Shown: positions 20,276 through 31,334 of the stretch, one piece after another | Numbering within the stretch: position 1 is the first letter of the stretch | How the letters are laid out: the number at the start of each line of letters is the position of its first letter | Origin: Symsagittifera roscoffensis | Lineage: Eukaryota > Xenacoelomorpha > Acoela > Convolutidae | NCBI RefSeq assembly: GCF_963678635.1 | Contig: NC_087064.1 | Span: 5,430,411 to 5,494,410 of the forward strand | Length of the DNA: 64,000 nucleotides | Direction of reading: 5' to 3' | Notes under the pieces: generated by a model | Told to the model about the DNA's origin: nothing | Seen by the model: only the letters and a program-made list of their open reading frames with translations | The model's database searches: none | Translations under genes and position numbers: made by a program

Positions 20276-22071
20276 GCCGCCAACTTGGATCACTACACCG
20301 ATCAAATTCCCACCCAACCAATCTTACCTCCCCAATCCCAATAATACCACTTTTTGCTTTTCCGCCACCCGATTTTCCATCTAGCAATGTAACATCAGGC
20401 ATGAATTCCGACACTAACTCACATATTTCAGTTTTATACTCCATCTCACAGCTAAATAACCCGAATATTGAAACCCCCGATGAATTTGCCGACTCAGAAC
20501 CATCCCCATCCAATAATTTTCATAACCCTTCTAATTTTTCTCAACCTCCTTTTCAACCCATATTGTCCAATAACCCTGACCCAATCACTCCGACACCCTC
20601 TTATGCTTCCCAAGTTACCCCAACCTACTCCTCATACCATTCTGACCAATCATCTCATTCTCCAGACACCCCCCGAATCTCCCCAGAGCTAGATAATTTT
20701 ATTACCCTCCAACAGCAACCCTACCACCTTAACACCCCGACCATAAACCAAATCTCCTCCACTACAAATTCATCCAATCCCCCTACACCCTCTTCAAATT
20801 ATACTGAATCATTAACACCATCATCCACATCCACTATATCTTCACTAAACACTAATAGAGCTTACCGCACTTTTAAAAGAAAATTCCCCAACCATCCTTT
20901 CCCAGCAAAACCAGGAACAGCCCGTGAATACATCAACCATCCCCAGCATACTAACACTAAAGAATTTTTAGCTATCACCTTACCCTCGTTTCCACAATAC
21001 ACTTTAAACACCCCTCACGACGCTAACGAAACACGCAACTTTGTAGATGAATACGTTTTAATGCCCACTCTCTCTTGGACCTCATACTATCATTTCACTA
21101 ACCCTCTTTGCTTACCTTTATCCAGCACTTCCATCGATATAGAACGAAACAAGGACATGCTATATCAACTCACTACACCACTAACCGCTAGACAATTTAC
21201 TTACGTTGGATATAAAAAATCACTAAAAATACACACTGCACCTAGAGCTAATGAATATACACTAGAATATTACGATCACAACATCATTAGAGCTAACCAA
21301 GATCAATTCTTAGACGACGATCGCTTCGCTAATCCACAAATCACCGAGAAATTTTTCATCAAGACACCATATATATTTACACTAAACATCTTCGACCGCA
21401 AGTTTGATCACATTATTTCAGAAGCACTAACAGACACACAAGCATACGAAAGTTTTAAAGAACGCTTCCAAATATTTTCACTAACCTTTCATTTCCTTGC
21501 ACCACACGAAAGAGATTTACACTGCTCACACGATATTATGTTGCGCACTAAACAAACACATACATACAGTTACTATCGTTTCATCCAAAATCACTTTGAT
21601 CTCCACACACCCTCTAGACAACCACACCATCGTTTCCAATTCATCAATTCAAAATACACTTCACCATATTTCCTAAATTTCACATATTGTATTAAAGACA
21701 CTAACCTCCATGGTATTCTTCGTAATTATGACCCCATAACCCAAATGTACATTTTCTGCCCCATCACCAAGACCTTCAACGCCGAAGAATCCCGACCCTT
21801 CCTTATCCCGCACGAGTTCCTGCAACCTATAGAAATCCCAATTTTAGAATTCATCCACAACACTAAATTTAACCACAAATTATATAACTTAATCCAAAAC
21901 ACACCTTATGAGTTTGCAGTAGGCACTGAAGAACTAACCACTATTAAGGCACTTCAATTGCTTTGGCCACTGCTTCAGACTAAAAATATCATCCGCATTC
22001 TAGCTAAACTACTCACAACTTCAGAACTAATTCACGACATCTTCCCCCACGGTTTTTTCCCCGACGACTAA
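20272..22071 (+). CDS. 599-aa ORF of unknown function, last gene of the element
   Basis: Starts at an ATG overlapping the stop of the Env-like ORF (ATGA) in a third phase. Residues 1-200 are Pro, Ser, Asn and Thr-rich and probably disordered. Residues 200-599 look like a folded protein rich in Tyr, Phe and His, beginning with a basic stretch (FKRKFPNHPF). No signal peptide, membrane segment or known catalytic motif is visible. Its intact length in a young element and tight coupling to the Env-like gene argue for a real protein, perhaps a matrix, accessory or movement factor. It is not a protein I recognise. The stop codon is followed at once by a perfect 5' splice-site consensus. Confidence 0.7.
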   Translation: MSRQLGSLHRSNSHPTNLTSPIPIIPLFAFPPPDFPSSNVTSGMNSDTNSHISVLYSISQLNNPNIETPDEFADSEPSPSNNFHNPSNFSQPPFQPILSNNPDPITPTPSYASQVTPTYSSYHSDQSSHSPDTPRISPELDNFITLQQQPYHLNTPTINQISSTTNSSNPPTPSSNYTESLTPSSTSTISSLNTNRAYRTFKRKFPNHPFPAKPGTAREYINHPQHTNTKEFLAITLPSFPQYTLNTPHDANETRNFVDEYVLMPTLSWTSYYHFTNPLCLPLSSTSIDIERNKDMLYQLTTPLTARQFTYVGYKKSLKIHTAPRANEYTLEYYDHNIIRANQDQFLDDDRFANPQITEKFFIKTPYIFTLNIFDRKFDHIISEALTDTQAYESFKERFQIFSLTFHFLAPHERDLHCSHDIMLRTKQTHTYSYYRFIQNHFDLHTPSRQPHHRFQFINSKYTSPYFLNFTYCIKDTNLHGILRNYDPITQMYIFCPITKTFNAEESRPFLIPHEFLQPIEIPILEFIHNTKFNHKLYNLIQNTPYEFAVGTEELTTIKALQLLWPLLQTKNIIRILAKLLTTSELIHDIFPHGFFPDD

Positions 22072-22074
22072 CAG

Positions 22075-22152
22075 GTAAGTATGAATTAAGTAAATATTAC
22101 TAATTAATTACAGTATTAAAAACTCACCATTCTTTATTCATGTTTTCTTTAG
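22075..22152 (+). other. Possible 78-base intron just after the last stop codon
   Basis: CAG|GTAAGT at 22072-22080 is a textbook donor, placed one base after the TAA of the 599-aa ORF, and TTTTCTTTAG ends at 22152 (a second AG at 22160). The size is typical for a nematode intron. If spliced, the intron should be lost by retrotransposition, so its presence suggests the genomic RNA is not spliced here, or that the donor pairs with something else. Confidence 0.4.
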
Positions 22153-22281
22153 ATTTTTAGCCTTCATCCTAGATCATCTGAAAAATTCACAAAAGAAAAA
22201 TAAAAAATAGCAAACTTCTTCAAAACTGTTTAAGACCCTATTAAACTTTTGCACCAACAATTAAATAAATATAATACCAAT

Positions 22282-22399
22282 GCAGTAAATTAATTTATAA
22301 AATTTCCCCCCAAAAGCAGTAAATCTACATATGATGAAAATTTGTATCTTAAAATTCCCCCATAACTAGCAGTAAATTTCTAAATTCTATGTAGTAAAT
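22282..22399 (+). repeat. Short spaced repeat GCAGTAAAT
   Basis: Four copies of G(C/T)AGTAAAT at 22282, 22316, 22369 and 22391, irregularly spaced in an A/T and C-run background. A protein-binding or decayed tandem origin is equally possible. Confidence 0.4.
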
Positions 22400-22944
22400 T
22401 AATAAAATGCAATTGCAGTACTAACCTTTTGATATTTTCATTCATTCGCACAGAAATTCTATCCACACTCGCACAGCTCGCCCACGAAGAATTGTTTAAA
22501 ATAATGAATTTCAGTTTCAAGTTTTCACACTCAACAACTCTAACATACAATAACATGTTTCAAACTTTCCTTTAACCCGGTTGGAAAGGAATCATATACT
22601 AAACAAAACTAACCAACCCAGCTTACTAAATACCACAAATCATAGAATAACAGCATGACTTAGAAAAAGAAACCAACGGTACCCAAACCGGATTAACCCA
22701 GTTTAAAACTGGATAATTTATTCTTTTGAAGACTATTACAAAGTCTTAGAAAGAAATAATAAAACACAAAAAAGTCGAAAGACAAACCCATACCACAAAC
22801 AATTTGCTTTTTGGAAAAAGTACATAACCAACAAGACATAAGTAAAACCACAACAAACCCAACATAAAACGTTGTCACATAACAGGACCCCTCACAAACA
22901 CCGCATGAAATCATACTCCCACTCCTGGCCTAACCCACCAGGAA

Positions 22945-22964
22945 AGGACGTCCTGAGCATGCTC
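22945..22964. repeat. Two abutting perfect 10-bp palindromes
   Basis: AGGACGTCCT at 22945-22954 is followed with no spacer by GAGCATGCTC at 22955-22964. Both are perfect dyads, and a GCCGGC follows at 22969. This suggests sites for dimeric DNA-binding proteins in a 3' enhancer-like position; function unknown. Confidence 0.5.
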
Positions 22965-23025
22965 TATAGCCGGCCTAACCCACCGCGCTACATCCACGCT
23001 TTGTGACCACACCTTTATTTTTAAT

Positions 23026-23053
23026 AAGAGCTACTCAAGGGTGAGTAACTCTT
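23026..23053 (+). other. Hairpin in the 3' region
   Basis: AAGAGCTACTC and GAGTAACTCTT pair over 11 positions with one mismatch around a six-base loop. It is the strongest local stem in the 3' non-coding region and could be an RNA export or stability element. Confidence 0.45.
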
Positions 23054-23688
23054 CAAAATAACCGAACTAAAACAAAAAGCTCTTGTGAAAACAACTAACT
23101 AAAATCATTATTAAAAAATATTAAACTAATAAAAGTTTTATAAAATGTAAAATCACATGATGCAATATATAGATCAGAATACAACACCAAGGACGAACAT
23201 CAAAAGACAAAACGACCCCACTACACTCGAGAGAGAATGACCAACTACAATCGATATGCCGCTCACAATCACAACTCAAAGGATTTAGAGTACGACTTGA
23301 CCTCGCAGAAAAGGACTTCATTGAACTAGACCAATGACCACCTCGATGTTCAAGTATACGTACAGATCCGAGTAACCAGGCATCCCCTCCACGCACAATC
23401 TCCACGCCATTCCCAAACTAGATCATACACAAAAGAAGTTCTCCACGCAGAACAGAAAAACCTGACATAGCAAACCATTCTGAAATCAGATTTGAGTTTG
23501 TTGCAAAGACGTAGTCGTTGTCAATAGAAGACACAACGTCTTATGTCTCTAACTCCAGCTTCCTGGAACTTCCCTAACAAAAGAGGAAACGGAAGAAAAT
23601 TATGATGTTCGCCAAAAACAAACGTCCATCATCCATCCTTCGAATTGCAGAAGAACTGTTCTAAAAAACTCTGTAAAACCCGGATGGG

Positions 23689-24096
23689 TGGAACCTGATC
23701 TAAACTATATTTTATGATTGGATAAATTAAATGTTTTACCAATGTAAAGTATTTAATATTAACCAATCATGATCCATCTAACTAACAACCCACTTATTTG
23801 TAAGTGCTGAAGTTACTTGTAATTTCAGCATCAGAGAGATTTGAATTTAACTTAGAAATTAGTTGGACTCTCCCGAGCACTTCAGCAGCCGCAATAAACC
23901 AGTATACCCTAGATCTATTGAGCCTAGCAGAGACTAGTTAAACAACCTGAGACTAGATAGTATAAGAGTAAGATTAGGATCGGTATTAGACTAAGAAGTT
24001 GCACGAATCTATCCGGCCGAAAATAAGATAGCGTGACGAGCAGACGGTGTACCCTATCCGAAATTACTCTATGAGTTACACTTCGGTCCTAACTCA
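23689..24096 (+). repeat. 3' LTR of the large element (408 bp)
   Basis: Identical to the 5' LTR except T at 23831 and T at 24008. The first change lies in the GTGCTGAA/TTCAGCAC stem but still allows a G-U pair in RNA. AATAAA at 23893-23898 is the likely polyadenylation signal of the full-length transcript. Confidence 0.95.
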
Positions 24097-24100
24097 TTAA

Positions 24101-27100
24101 AAAACTGCCACAATTTACTAAAATCAATCAAAATGGCCAAGGAAGTAAACAACGACGTTCAAGCACAAAACTCTTTCCAATTATATCTGGCTACGTAAGA
24201 AAAACGCACTAATTACTAGTCATCTACATTATGCGACTACTCAGTTAAGCGTAATATCAGCGATCATAATCATGTTATTTGAAAAACAAAGAAAGAAAAC
24301 GCTGAAAGCGTGCAAGAACAATAAGAAAACGCTGAAAGCGTGCAAAGTTCAATTCAACGTTTGATTTAATTTTGAAATGTTCGAAAATGTTGCCTCTATC
24401 CATGTTCTTTGATTGGAAAATAACAAATAATTTAGTAAAAACTAAAACTATTTAGTAACCACTTAGTTGAAATTTTATTCAGAAACCACTATAGTGAAAT
24501 ATTAGGGACAAAATATGATACTTGATTGAAAGATATAGCAGACAATAGGAAGAAAACTCGTCTTTTAAAAGATGATTAGTTATATAGAATATGATACGTG
24601 GCAAAAAAGATGACCTATATGACATATTAACCTACCGACAATCAAAAATCAAATTGAAAAAATATACTCTGTTATCACTTAATGATTTTCTATCAGTGTC
24701 AACCTATAGCAAATTATCCTGGAAAATGTTTAAGTTTGTTTAGGCAAAACAAATATATGTCATAATCAAATATAATTGTTCAAATTTTAAATCGTGCTTC
24801 ATTTTAAACCTAATTTACTCATAATCAGACAAAGAAAAATCAGTTGCATATTTTTCTTTTAGATAAACTGAGAATTTGGCTGTAGATTCGTAACATTAAA
24901 GTGAATAAATGAAAAAAATTTACAGATTGGTTCCGTATAGTGTAACCATTGAATGCACTACAGTTGCAAAGTTATCTTCAATGAAACACGGAGATGTTAC
25001 TCATTCATTATAATCATCTTTTTGAAGATAATTTATTGTAGGGAAAAAGAAACGTAGTCATCAATTACCTTGAAATTCAACCAAAAAAGCAGAAGTAGTT
25101 TGATTTTGCATTGAAATGGTATATTCAACAAATGTTTTTTCAAAAGTTTGTGCATAATTAGGTCACAAACTGCTTATGTATTGAGCAGAAACCTATCAGA
25201 GGTAATCCAAAGGACTAACAAGTCCTTCATTTTATTCAGAAATTTAATCGATCAAAACATCTCAACTATTGCTAAAACTGAGTGAAAATTTTCACTCAAC
25301 CGCGATTCAATCAATTTTGAAAAAAAAAATGTAAAATTTTTGTGAGCTTTCACATTTTGTTTTTGATTTAGTGCAAAACTCGTTTTATATTTTTATTGCT
25401 GGATCTATTTTTTAGTTGCCGGCATCTCTTTGCTTGCTTGCAGCGCCTGTAAGAAACTCAATGCTGCCGGCCGCCTGGTCAATTGTCATGGAAATGAACA
25501 CCAAATTGCCACCATAACTACCACAATGCCTTATGGGAGCACCCTCTTTTCTGGTGTTTCTGAATCCTTGTGGTGAGGTGGCTGACTGTTTAGCCAACAA
25601 CAAAGATTTGTTTTCCCAATGTTCCAATCTGTAAACACCACTTTCGTTTTCAGTTCACTGGAAAAGGAGAATTGTAAAGTAACTTTAAGGCATAATGCCA
25701 TAACTTTAAGGCATAAATGCTTTTTATTTCCGTTTTGTGAAAAATATCTGCGCCTTATTGATATAAATGACATTTTGCAAAATTCTGACTATAATTCCCT
25801 CGATGATGGACCATCGAGTTGGGTGGCAAAAGCAACATTAGTCACAGGTGTTCTTCCTCAAACCTTTTTTTTTCGATTTCGTCTTTCACGACGAATTTTC
25901 AAGAATAGGCGTGCAACTATCGAGGACCAACAACCGGGATACCGGTTATCGAACCACTGTTTACGGTTGATTTCTATCGTTTCATCAAAATTTTCCTATA
26001 TGGATGTACTGCGAAAAAGACGGTGAAAAGTTTCTTTAATCGCACTTTTTTTATACTGGAAGGGAGGCAACTTCTAAAATTTAGATTGGTACCTGAATAT
26101 GCTGGTTTTTGATTCCATTCACTAGCAACTTTTTAGTTTTTCTCGAAATTTGTCTGTAAATCCGAAACTTCCAGCTTTCCGGATGTGCTTTGTGTCCTTA
26201 TTGTCAACTGCATATTGGGATCCAGTTTGTTTGCCGCCCGCAACCTTTCTTCAGGATCACCTTTCATTTTCTTTACTATATCATCAACGTAACGAAGAAA
26301 CGTTTTTTAGAGATTCAATTTTCACTTCTAAATTACAGCATTTACCTGTGATATAACTACACGACTTCGACAAAAAGCCAATACAGAAGCCATCCAGTTT
26401 TGAATCCAAACAGACAGCCGATATGAAACAAATTTTCAAAACTTTGAAAAATCTTTTTTTCGTTTCTTCTTGGTGTAAGTTTGAGCTACAAATTTTTAAA
26501 CCACTGCTTACCATAAAATTTAAGTTGTTGTGGCTGGTTGAACTTCTATGTCGGGAAAAGAAAAATGAAACAATCCAAAAAACAATGTTTGGCCAGCATC
26601 AGCTTCCAAAAAACTACTTTTCACAGCAAAACTGGTGCCAAATGAGCGAAGATTTAACCCAATGACTTTGTTTTTGCAATGTTGCTTTATTAGTCCGACG
26701 AAGTTTGGAGGTAGAAACCAATGCAGGTCCCTTTGAAACAAATGAATCGATCTTCGAAATTTGCTCAAAAATTTGTTTATCTAAATTTTCAAACCTTATA
26801 AGCAATTGCACGCAAGTCAAAAAAAATTGTCATGGCGTTTCGGAAGCTTGGCCTAAAAAAGAAGGCTAAACATTAATGGAATCTTGAGAGCTACTCGGAG
26901 ACAGAAAAGAAAGGTGGTGGGTTTTTTTTGCGCCCACACCAGTAAAACTAGCGCCAAAATGAAGGCGATATAAAACTGTTTGATAAAGAGAACTGTGAGT
27001 CAATGTGGTTTGGATGCAAAGGTAATTTCAATGCTGCTCGCAATGATAAAAATCTGATTAAATTATTTTATAAACCCAACAGAGCAAATTTTTTGAATAG

Positions 27101-28480
27101 ATCTAATCTTAGAGCCATTAACTCTCACATTGAAAATTCATTTTCAATCTCGCATAAAAAACATTGAAATAATACTTTTGACTGATTAAAAATTGAACAA
27201 ATTAAAGAAATCAAAGAAAGAACATTTAGAGACTGGTTTGATTCTATACGGCTTAAATTCGTCGTTTATTGCTTAATTGGATGGGCAACATTTCATATAA
27301 GTTATCTTACAAGTGATTATGAAACAAACGGAAAACGAATTTTGTTGTGTTAAACTTTAAAAATTCGACCGTTTTGAATCATTTCTGACAATTACCTCAA
27401 GTTCAAAAAATTTCTAATGATTTTCTTTGCTTTAAATGAAAATAAAAACCATAAAAGTGTTTTTTGCAAAATCTCTTCGCTATTTTTTGATGTCATTTAT
27501 ATCAATTCACAGACGCACGTTCCAAGTTTTCCTAATTTTAGTTTCTAGTGCTTTTTAACAACATGCCGCAACTGAAAATAAAATTGTTTGTAACTTCAAA
27601 TTAAAAATTTTGCTGAGAACGAAATGGTTTGGTTGAGAATGCAGACAAGAAATGAAAAAAAAAACAAGACATTTTTTCAAAAAATCAAAATCAAAAGTAA
27701 AATGACAATTGTTAATATTAATTGATCTGCCCTAATAGACCAACCAAACTCATCAAAGTTAAGCAAAAAACATTCGCAAGTTTTCTATTTACTTTTCAAC
27801 ACTGCTCAGCAAAAAAAAGTTTCTGAACCAAGTTTGTGGTTTCAATTCAAGTAGTTCAAAAATGACTGCACTTTGTAATTCCTTCAATAAAGTGATAACC
27901 CAAGATATTGAAGTGGCCTATCATTTTAATTATGTATTCTTCCGTTAACCATGTGCATTCGACCATATAATTATGTTACATTAATCATGTGACTTATGAT
28001 TTTTTTCAGCTCTATTAAATCACAATTATTTTAACTCATGTAAGTCTGAATTTCCAATAATCCAATTTCAACACATAGTAGTGCTTCGATGTGCTCACAG
28101 ATATAAATATAAGGAAACAGCGTGGACCGTGTACCGTACCTGGTTGGGTTATCATTGATGGCCAGAATTAATTGGACCACACCTAAATTTTGTAATTAAC
28201 GCCTGTATAGATAAAAATGTATTCCTCATCGAAATTAAAAAAAAAACCACATGACTATTCATAAAAGATGACCAAATGGACTCTAAAAACAATCGGCGCA
28301 TTTTAAGTTTTTTGCGCTTTTTCGAGACGATTTTCCATGCCCCAAAAACAGAATAATTGAAAGCGTATCAGATTATGACCACTTTTTTATTTGGATAAGG
28401 TGAAACTTTTTCCACGCATGATGCTCTTATCTACGTTATAGAAAGTTTTCAAAAAGTTATGGTTTCAAAAAAACTGTTTA
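24101..28480. other. AT-rich spacer, no supportable gene
   Basis: Open frames are short and unrelated to anything I recognise. A somewhat richer patch around 25.41-26.03 kb has a 135-codon plus frame (25619-26026) and a duplicated ATAACTTTAAGGCATA (near 25687 and 25702), without domain features. A short duplicated hairpin sequence at 24294-24345 is listed separately. Confidence 0.55.
24294..24345. repeat. 22-bp direct repeat with internal hairpin
   Basis: Two identical 22-base copies at 24294-24315 and 24324-24345, 30 bases apart. Each contains ACGCT GAA AGCGT, a perfect 5-bp stem with a three-base loop. Confidence 0.7.
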
Positions 28481-28487
28481 TGCAGCT

Positions 28488-28930
28488 CTACTGATCTTTC
28501 AATGCATTCGATTCTATCAAGAGAAGAAAATTACGCAATAAGGGTTTTTCATCAATTGTCAATGCAGTGATAGAAAATTCTTTTAACCCAAAGAGTGAAT
28601 TTTGATGCATTTTTTTCAAATGGATCGAAAAAAAGAGAGCAACGCAGCTGGGAACTGTATTAGGTCCATAGTTGTTCAATTTATATGTCAAAGGTATACA
28701 AACTCGATTATATTGGATGTATTTTGGTAAAATATGCAGACGAGTGTATGGAATATGCCTCACCTCTACCTTCAAAAGAGGCTCTGAAACTATCTCAAAA
28801 GTCCTTTTAGAGTCTTAAAAAAAATTTTGCCGAAAACTAATTAATTTTGAACGGATCAAAATTTGAATATATTGTTCTTTGTTACAAAATGAAAAACTGA
28901 ACTTCAAACAATTGTTGTTAATAGTTATAC
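28488..28930 (+). pseudogene. Decayed LINE reverse-transcriptase fragment
   Basis: Plus-strand translation in shifting frames shows, in order, an NAFDSI block (motif A, normally KAFDS) near 28505, FSSIVNAVI near 28545, TVLGP-stop-LFNLYV (motif B region, normally GTVLGPLLF-LY) near 28655, KYADECM in place of YADD near 28735, and LILNGSKFEYIVL (normally L-LN-SKTE-ML) near 28840. Stops and the changed active-site box show it is dead. Spacing between blocks fits a single RT palm domain. Confidence 0.65.
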
Positions 28931-30510
28931 TTGATTGCAAATTTTTATGTTATCAATCAAATATCAAAAAAAATTGATTGCAAATTTTTTTGTCTAGTTC
29001 TTGACTTTACTTTGTCATTTTAAACGCAAGTGAAAATAATTTTGCAAAAAAAATTGGTCCCAGTAGTTGAAACAATAAGTTGATTACGCAAAAATTATCA
29101 TTTGAACCACACTTTTGCGCAATTTAGTGCGTTTTTTGATTTAGAAATCTGAAAAGTATGTACAAATTGATCAAGAATCTCAAAACATATTATTCATTTC
29201 ATTTTTTGTGAACATCAAATTGTTACATAACATCTATTATGCAATCAAATTTAAAATATCTAACCAAAATTATTCTGAGAGCTTGTTTTTTCCCAATTTC
29301 TGGACTCCAAACATTCGTCTCGAATAGTATTTTTATGCTAATATGTCAATTTTTTTTTAGATTTGACGTTTTAGCCAAGTTGCTTTTTTCCGCAGCTTTT
29401 AAACGCAAGTTAAGTGTTCTCTTTAAATTTGTAGTTGAAATGGGCTTTCAATTGATCGTTTTATCAGATCAAAATAAGAACCTCTGCTACTCTGCGTAAA
29501 AGCATTCTATTTATCGGATTTGACCTCAAAAGTATTACAGTTTTGTATCAATATCTTAATAATAAAAGAAAAGTCTGAAAAAACCGATAGCTAGTTTTAA
29601 TTTAACCATCACACAAAGCCAGCCATATCCGACTACCATTGTCAAACTGCTTCACTCGTTTTCACGTTTTTTACCGCCTCAACATAGCCAGTTGATTTTC
29701 CAGCCCCTCTTGAATGCTATCATTTTCTTTTTTAGCTACCAATTTTTCTTTTAGGCCATCAGTGAAATCAAAATGTTTCCGCTTCCAAAAATAACCTCAT
29801 GGCTTAGTCTCGGATCCCCAGAGGACAATAGCCAAAAGGTGGTTAATGAGTTAAAAATAGTATCATGCACCGAGCCTCGAATTCCAACCTATCCAAGGAC
29901 TAACTTCGTTATCTCTTGGTTTCTGCTGCTGGGAAGGGTTCGGAGCTGTCCCGAATATCTGACTGGACCGTTTACCACCGGTTCCACTTGCTTTCACGAT
30001 CACGACAAAGCTCCTTATCGTGTCTGCGTGTCACGATAGCAGACATCATTTGTTTTTCCGTTTCAAGGCAAGTATATCTTCTCACCGACTGTTTTTTGTC
30101 TCGTATCTGGCGGTTTTGTTTAACACGTTGTGTTTGACATGTTTTCAAAATTGCCGCTCTCAGCGTTTCTCAGAAATATTCTAGTCCCAAGCGAAAATTT
30201 AAAAAATCAGAATTCTGGAATAGTCTGAGCCTCCGTTCAGTAAAGATTTCACCATTAAGACGCTCAACTTCATTTTCAGCGTGCACTGGAAGGTTTGGCT
30301 GTGGCATCCAGAGGAAAGGAACAATTTTTTTAAATTAAAAAGTTTTACTTCAGTGTTTTGCAGCCTTATACAATATGTACGCATACAAACACGCATATTC
30401 AAACTAGTTCGAAGCATGTTGTCGCCTTTAAATTTCCCAGTAAGTTTCCTGGCTAACAAAATGAGCAAAATCTTTGAAAGCTTGCTTAATAGCAGAATCA
30501 AATTCAGACA
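28931..30510. other. Spacer without a recognised gene
   Basis: AT-rich, with a more balanced patch at about 29.76-30.13 kb containing overlapping frames of 73-88 codons (29773-30039, 29916-30137). No domain, signal peptide or splice structure supports a gene. Confidence 0.5.
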
Positions 30511-30514
30511 AAAA

Positions 30515-30680
30515 AACATCTTCAAAACAGTTGCTTTCAGGACTTAAAAACGTCTACAAAACAGTTGCTCACACAGAGCAAAAAAATACTCTGCAAAACA
30601 GTTGTTGACACAGGACAAAAAACGTCCACAAAACAGTTGCTCACACAGAAAAAAAAGATCCACAAAAGAGTTGCTTATCT
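30515..30680. repeat. Tandem repeat around AAAACAGTTGC
   Basis: The core (C)AAAACAGTTGCTCACACAG recurs about five times at intervals of roughly 35-50 bases (near 30525, 30560, 30595, 30632 and, decayed, 30665), alternating with CGTC(T/C)AC. A small satellite-like array. Confidence 0.65.
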
Positions 30681-30984
30681 CTCTTGACTTTTTTTTTGAC
30701 AATTTCCATATTCAAAAAAGGCAATCCAATTGTTGAGGTTTGTTGTAACTGAAAAAGTCAGCATTTTTGTGTTTTATTATTAACAAACCCAGAAATTAAC
30801 TCTCAATTTTCTTAGTTTTTGTAAAATTCTATTCCATGTTAAAATCGGAACTATAAAAAATCAAATAATTTTTAATTTATAAACAATTTGAGTTAATTTG
30901 TAAACAAAAATTCTAACACAAAACATCTTGGGATACTTAATTACAACTGAATTAGAAAAGTTTCTCAAATCCTCAGTAACTTAC

Positions 30985-31212
30985 AAAATTGGCCTAGTTG
31001 ATATTTCTCGGTCAATTTAAGTTTAAAGATCGAAATATGCCTTGTAATTTCCTCCTTATAATCCCAAATTACTACCAAAAAGTGCCTTGTTGTAATTTCT
31101 CGGCCTGTCAAATACCAAAGTACTACCGAAATTTTGCCGTGCTGTAATTTCTCGGCCAACGTAAATGCTGAATTACTACCAAAATTAGCCTTGTTATAAT
31201 TTCTCGGCCGCT
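30985..31212. repeat. About 60-bp tandem repeat with TTTCTCGGCC core
   Basis: Four imperfect units, each with TAATTTCTCGGCC (or TTTCTCGGTC / TTTCCTCC) followed by an ATTACTACCAAAA segment. The period is close to 60 bases. A short minus-strand frame (31159-30965) is produced by the repeat and is not a gene. Confidence 0.7.
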
Positions 31213-31334
31213 TTAAAGACAGACTTAAAATTTAAAAGCTTCAAATCATAAATTAGAGTTTGATAAATTAAGCAAGTGTGCCTTTTACAAAATTTATTTG
31301 GATTTATACAATCAGAGGGAAGAGTACCGAAAAA

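Larger units (their letters stand above)
22153..23688 (+). other. 3' non-coding region of the large element
   Basis: 1.5 kb between last gene and 3' LTR without a credible gene. It contains GCAGTAAAT or GTAGTAAAT at 22282, 22316, 22369 and 22391, a 15-base palindrome CCAGTTTAAAACTGG (22698-22712), GGCCTAACCCACC twice (22927, 22972), back-to-back 10-bp palindromes (22945-22964) and an 11-bp hairpin (23026-23053). A purine-rich stretch lies at 23578-23599, but the sequence directly before the LTR (GGATGGG) is only a weak polypurine tract. Confidence 0.6.
5182..24100 (+). mobile_element. Complete 18.9-kb LTR retroelement with env-like and extra ORFs
   Basis: Seen: two 408-bp direct terminal repeats (5186-5593 and 23689-24096) beginning TG and ending CA, flanked by the direct duplication TTAA (5182-5185 and 24097-24100), with a Gag-Pol between them. 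The LTRs differ only at 5328/23831 and 5505/24008 (C in the left copy, T in the right), so the insertion is recent. Known: domain order protease, RT, RNase H, integrase with a GPY/F-type tail is that of Ty3/Gypsy (Metaviridae). Odd: 18.9 kb is far above the usual 5-10 kb, because 6.5 kb downstream of pol hold Env-like and unknown ORFs. The coding strand is conspicuously rich in A and poor in G. I do not recognise a named family. Confidence 0.93.

Noticed and set aside
23578..23599. Purine-rich stretch as the polypurine tract of the large element.
   Set aside because: It lies about 90 bases before the 3' LTR; a tract should abut it. It could be a secondary tract, but this cannot be shown.
25619..26026. 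135-codon plus-strand frame as a host gene.
   Set aside because: No domain, no splice context, and comparable frames exist on the other strand.
27150..27420. Possible DNA-transposon (hAT-like) transposase remnant read in plus frames.
   Set aside because: Only loose resemblance over a short stretch with many stops; no DDE residues or terminal repeats could be shown.
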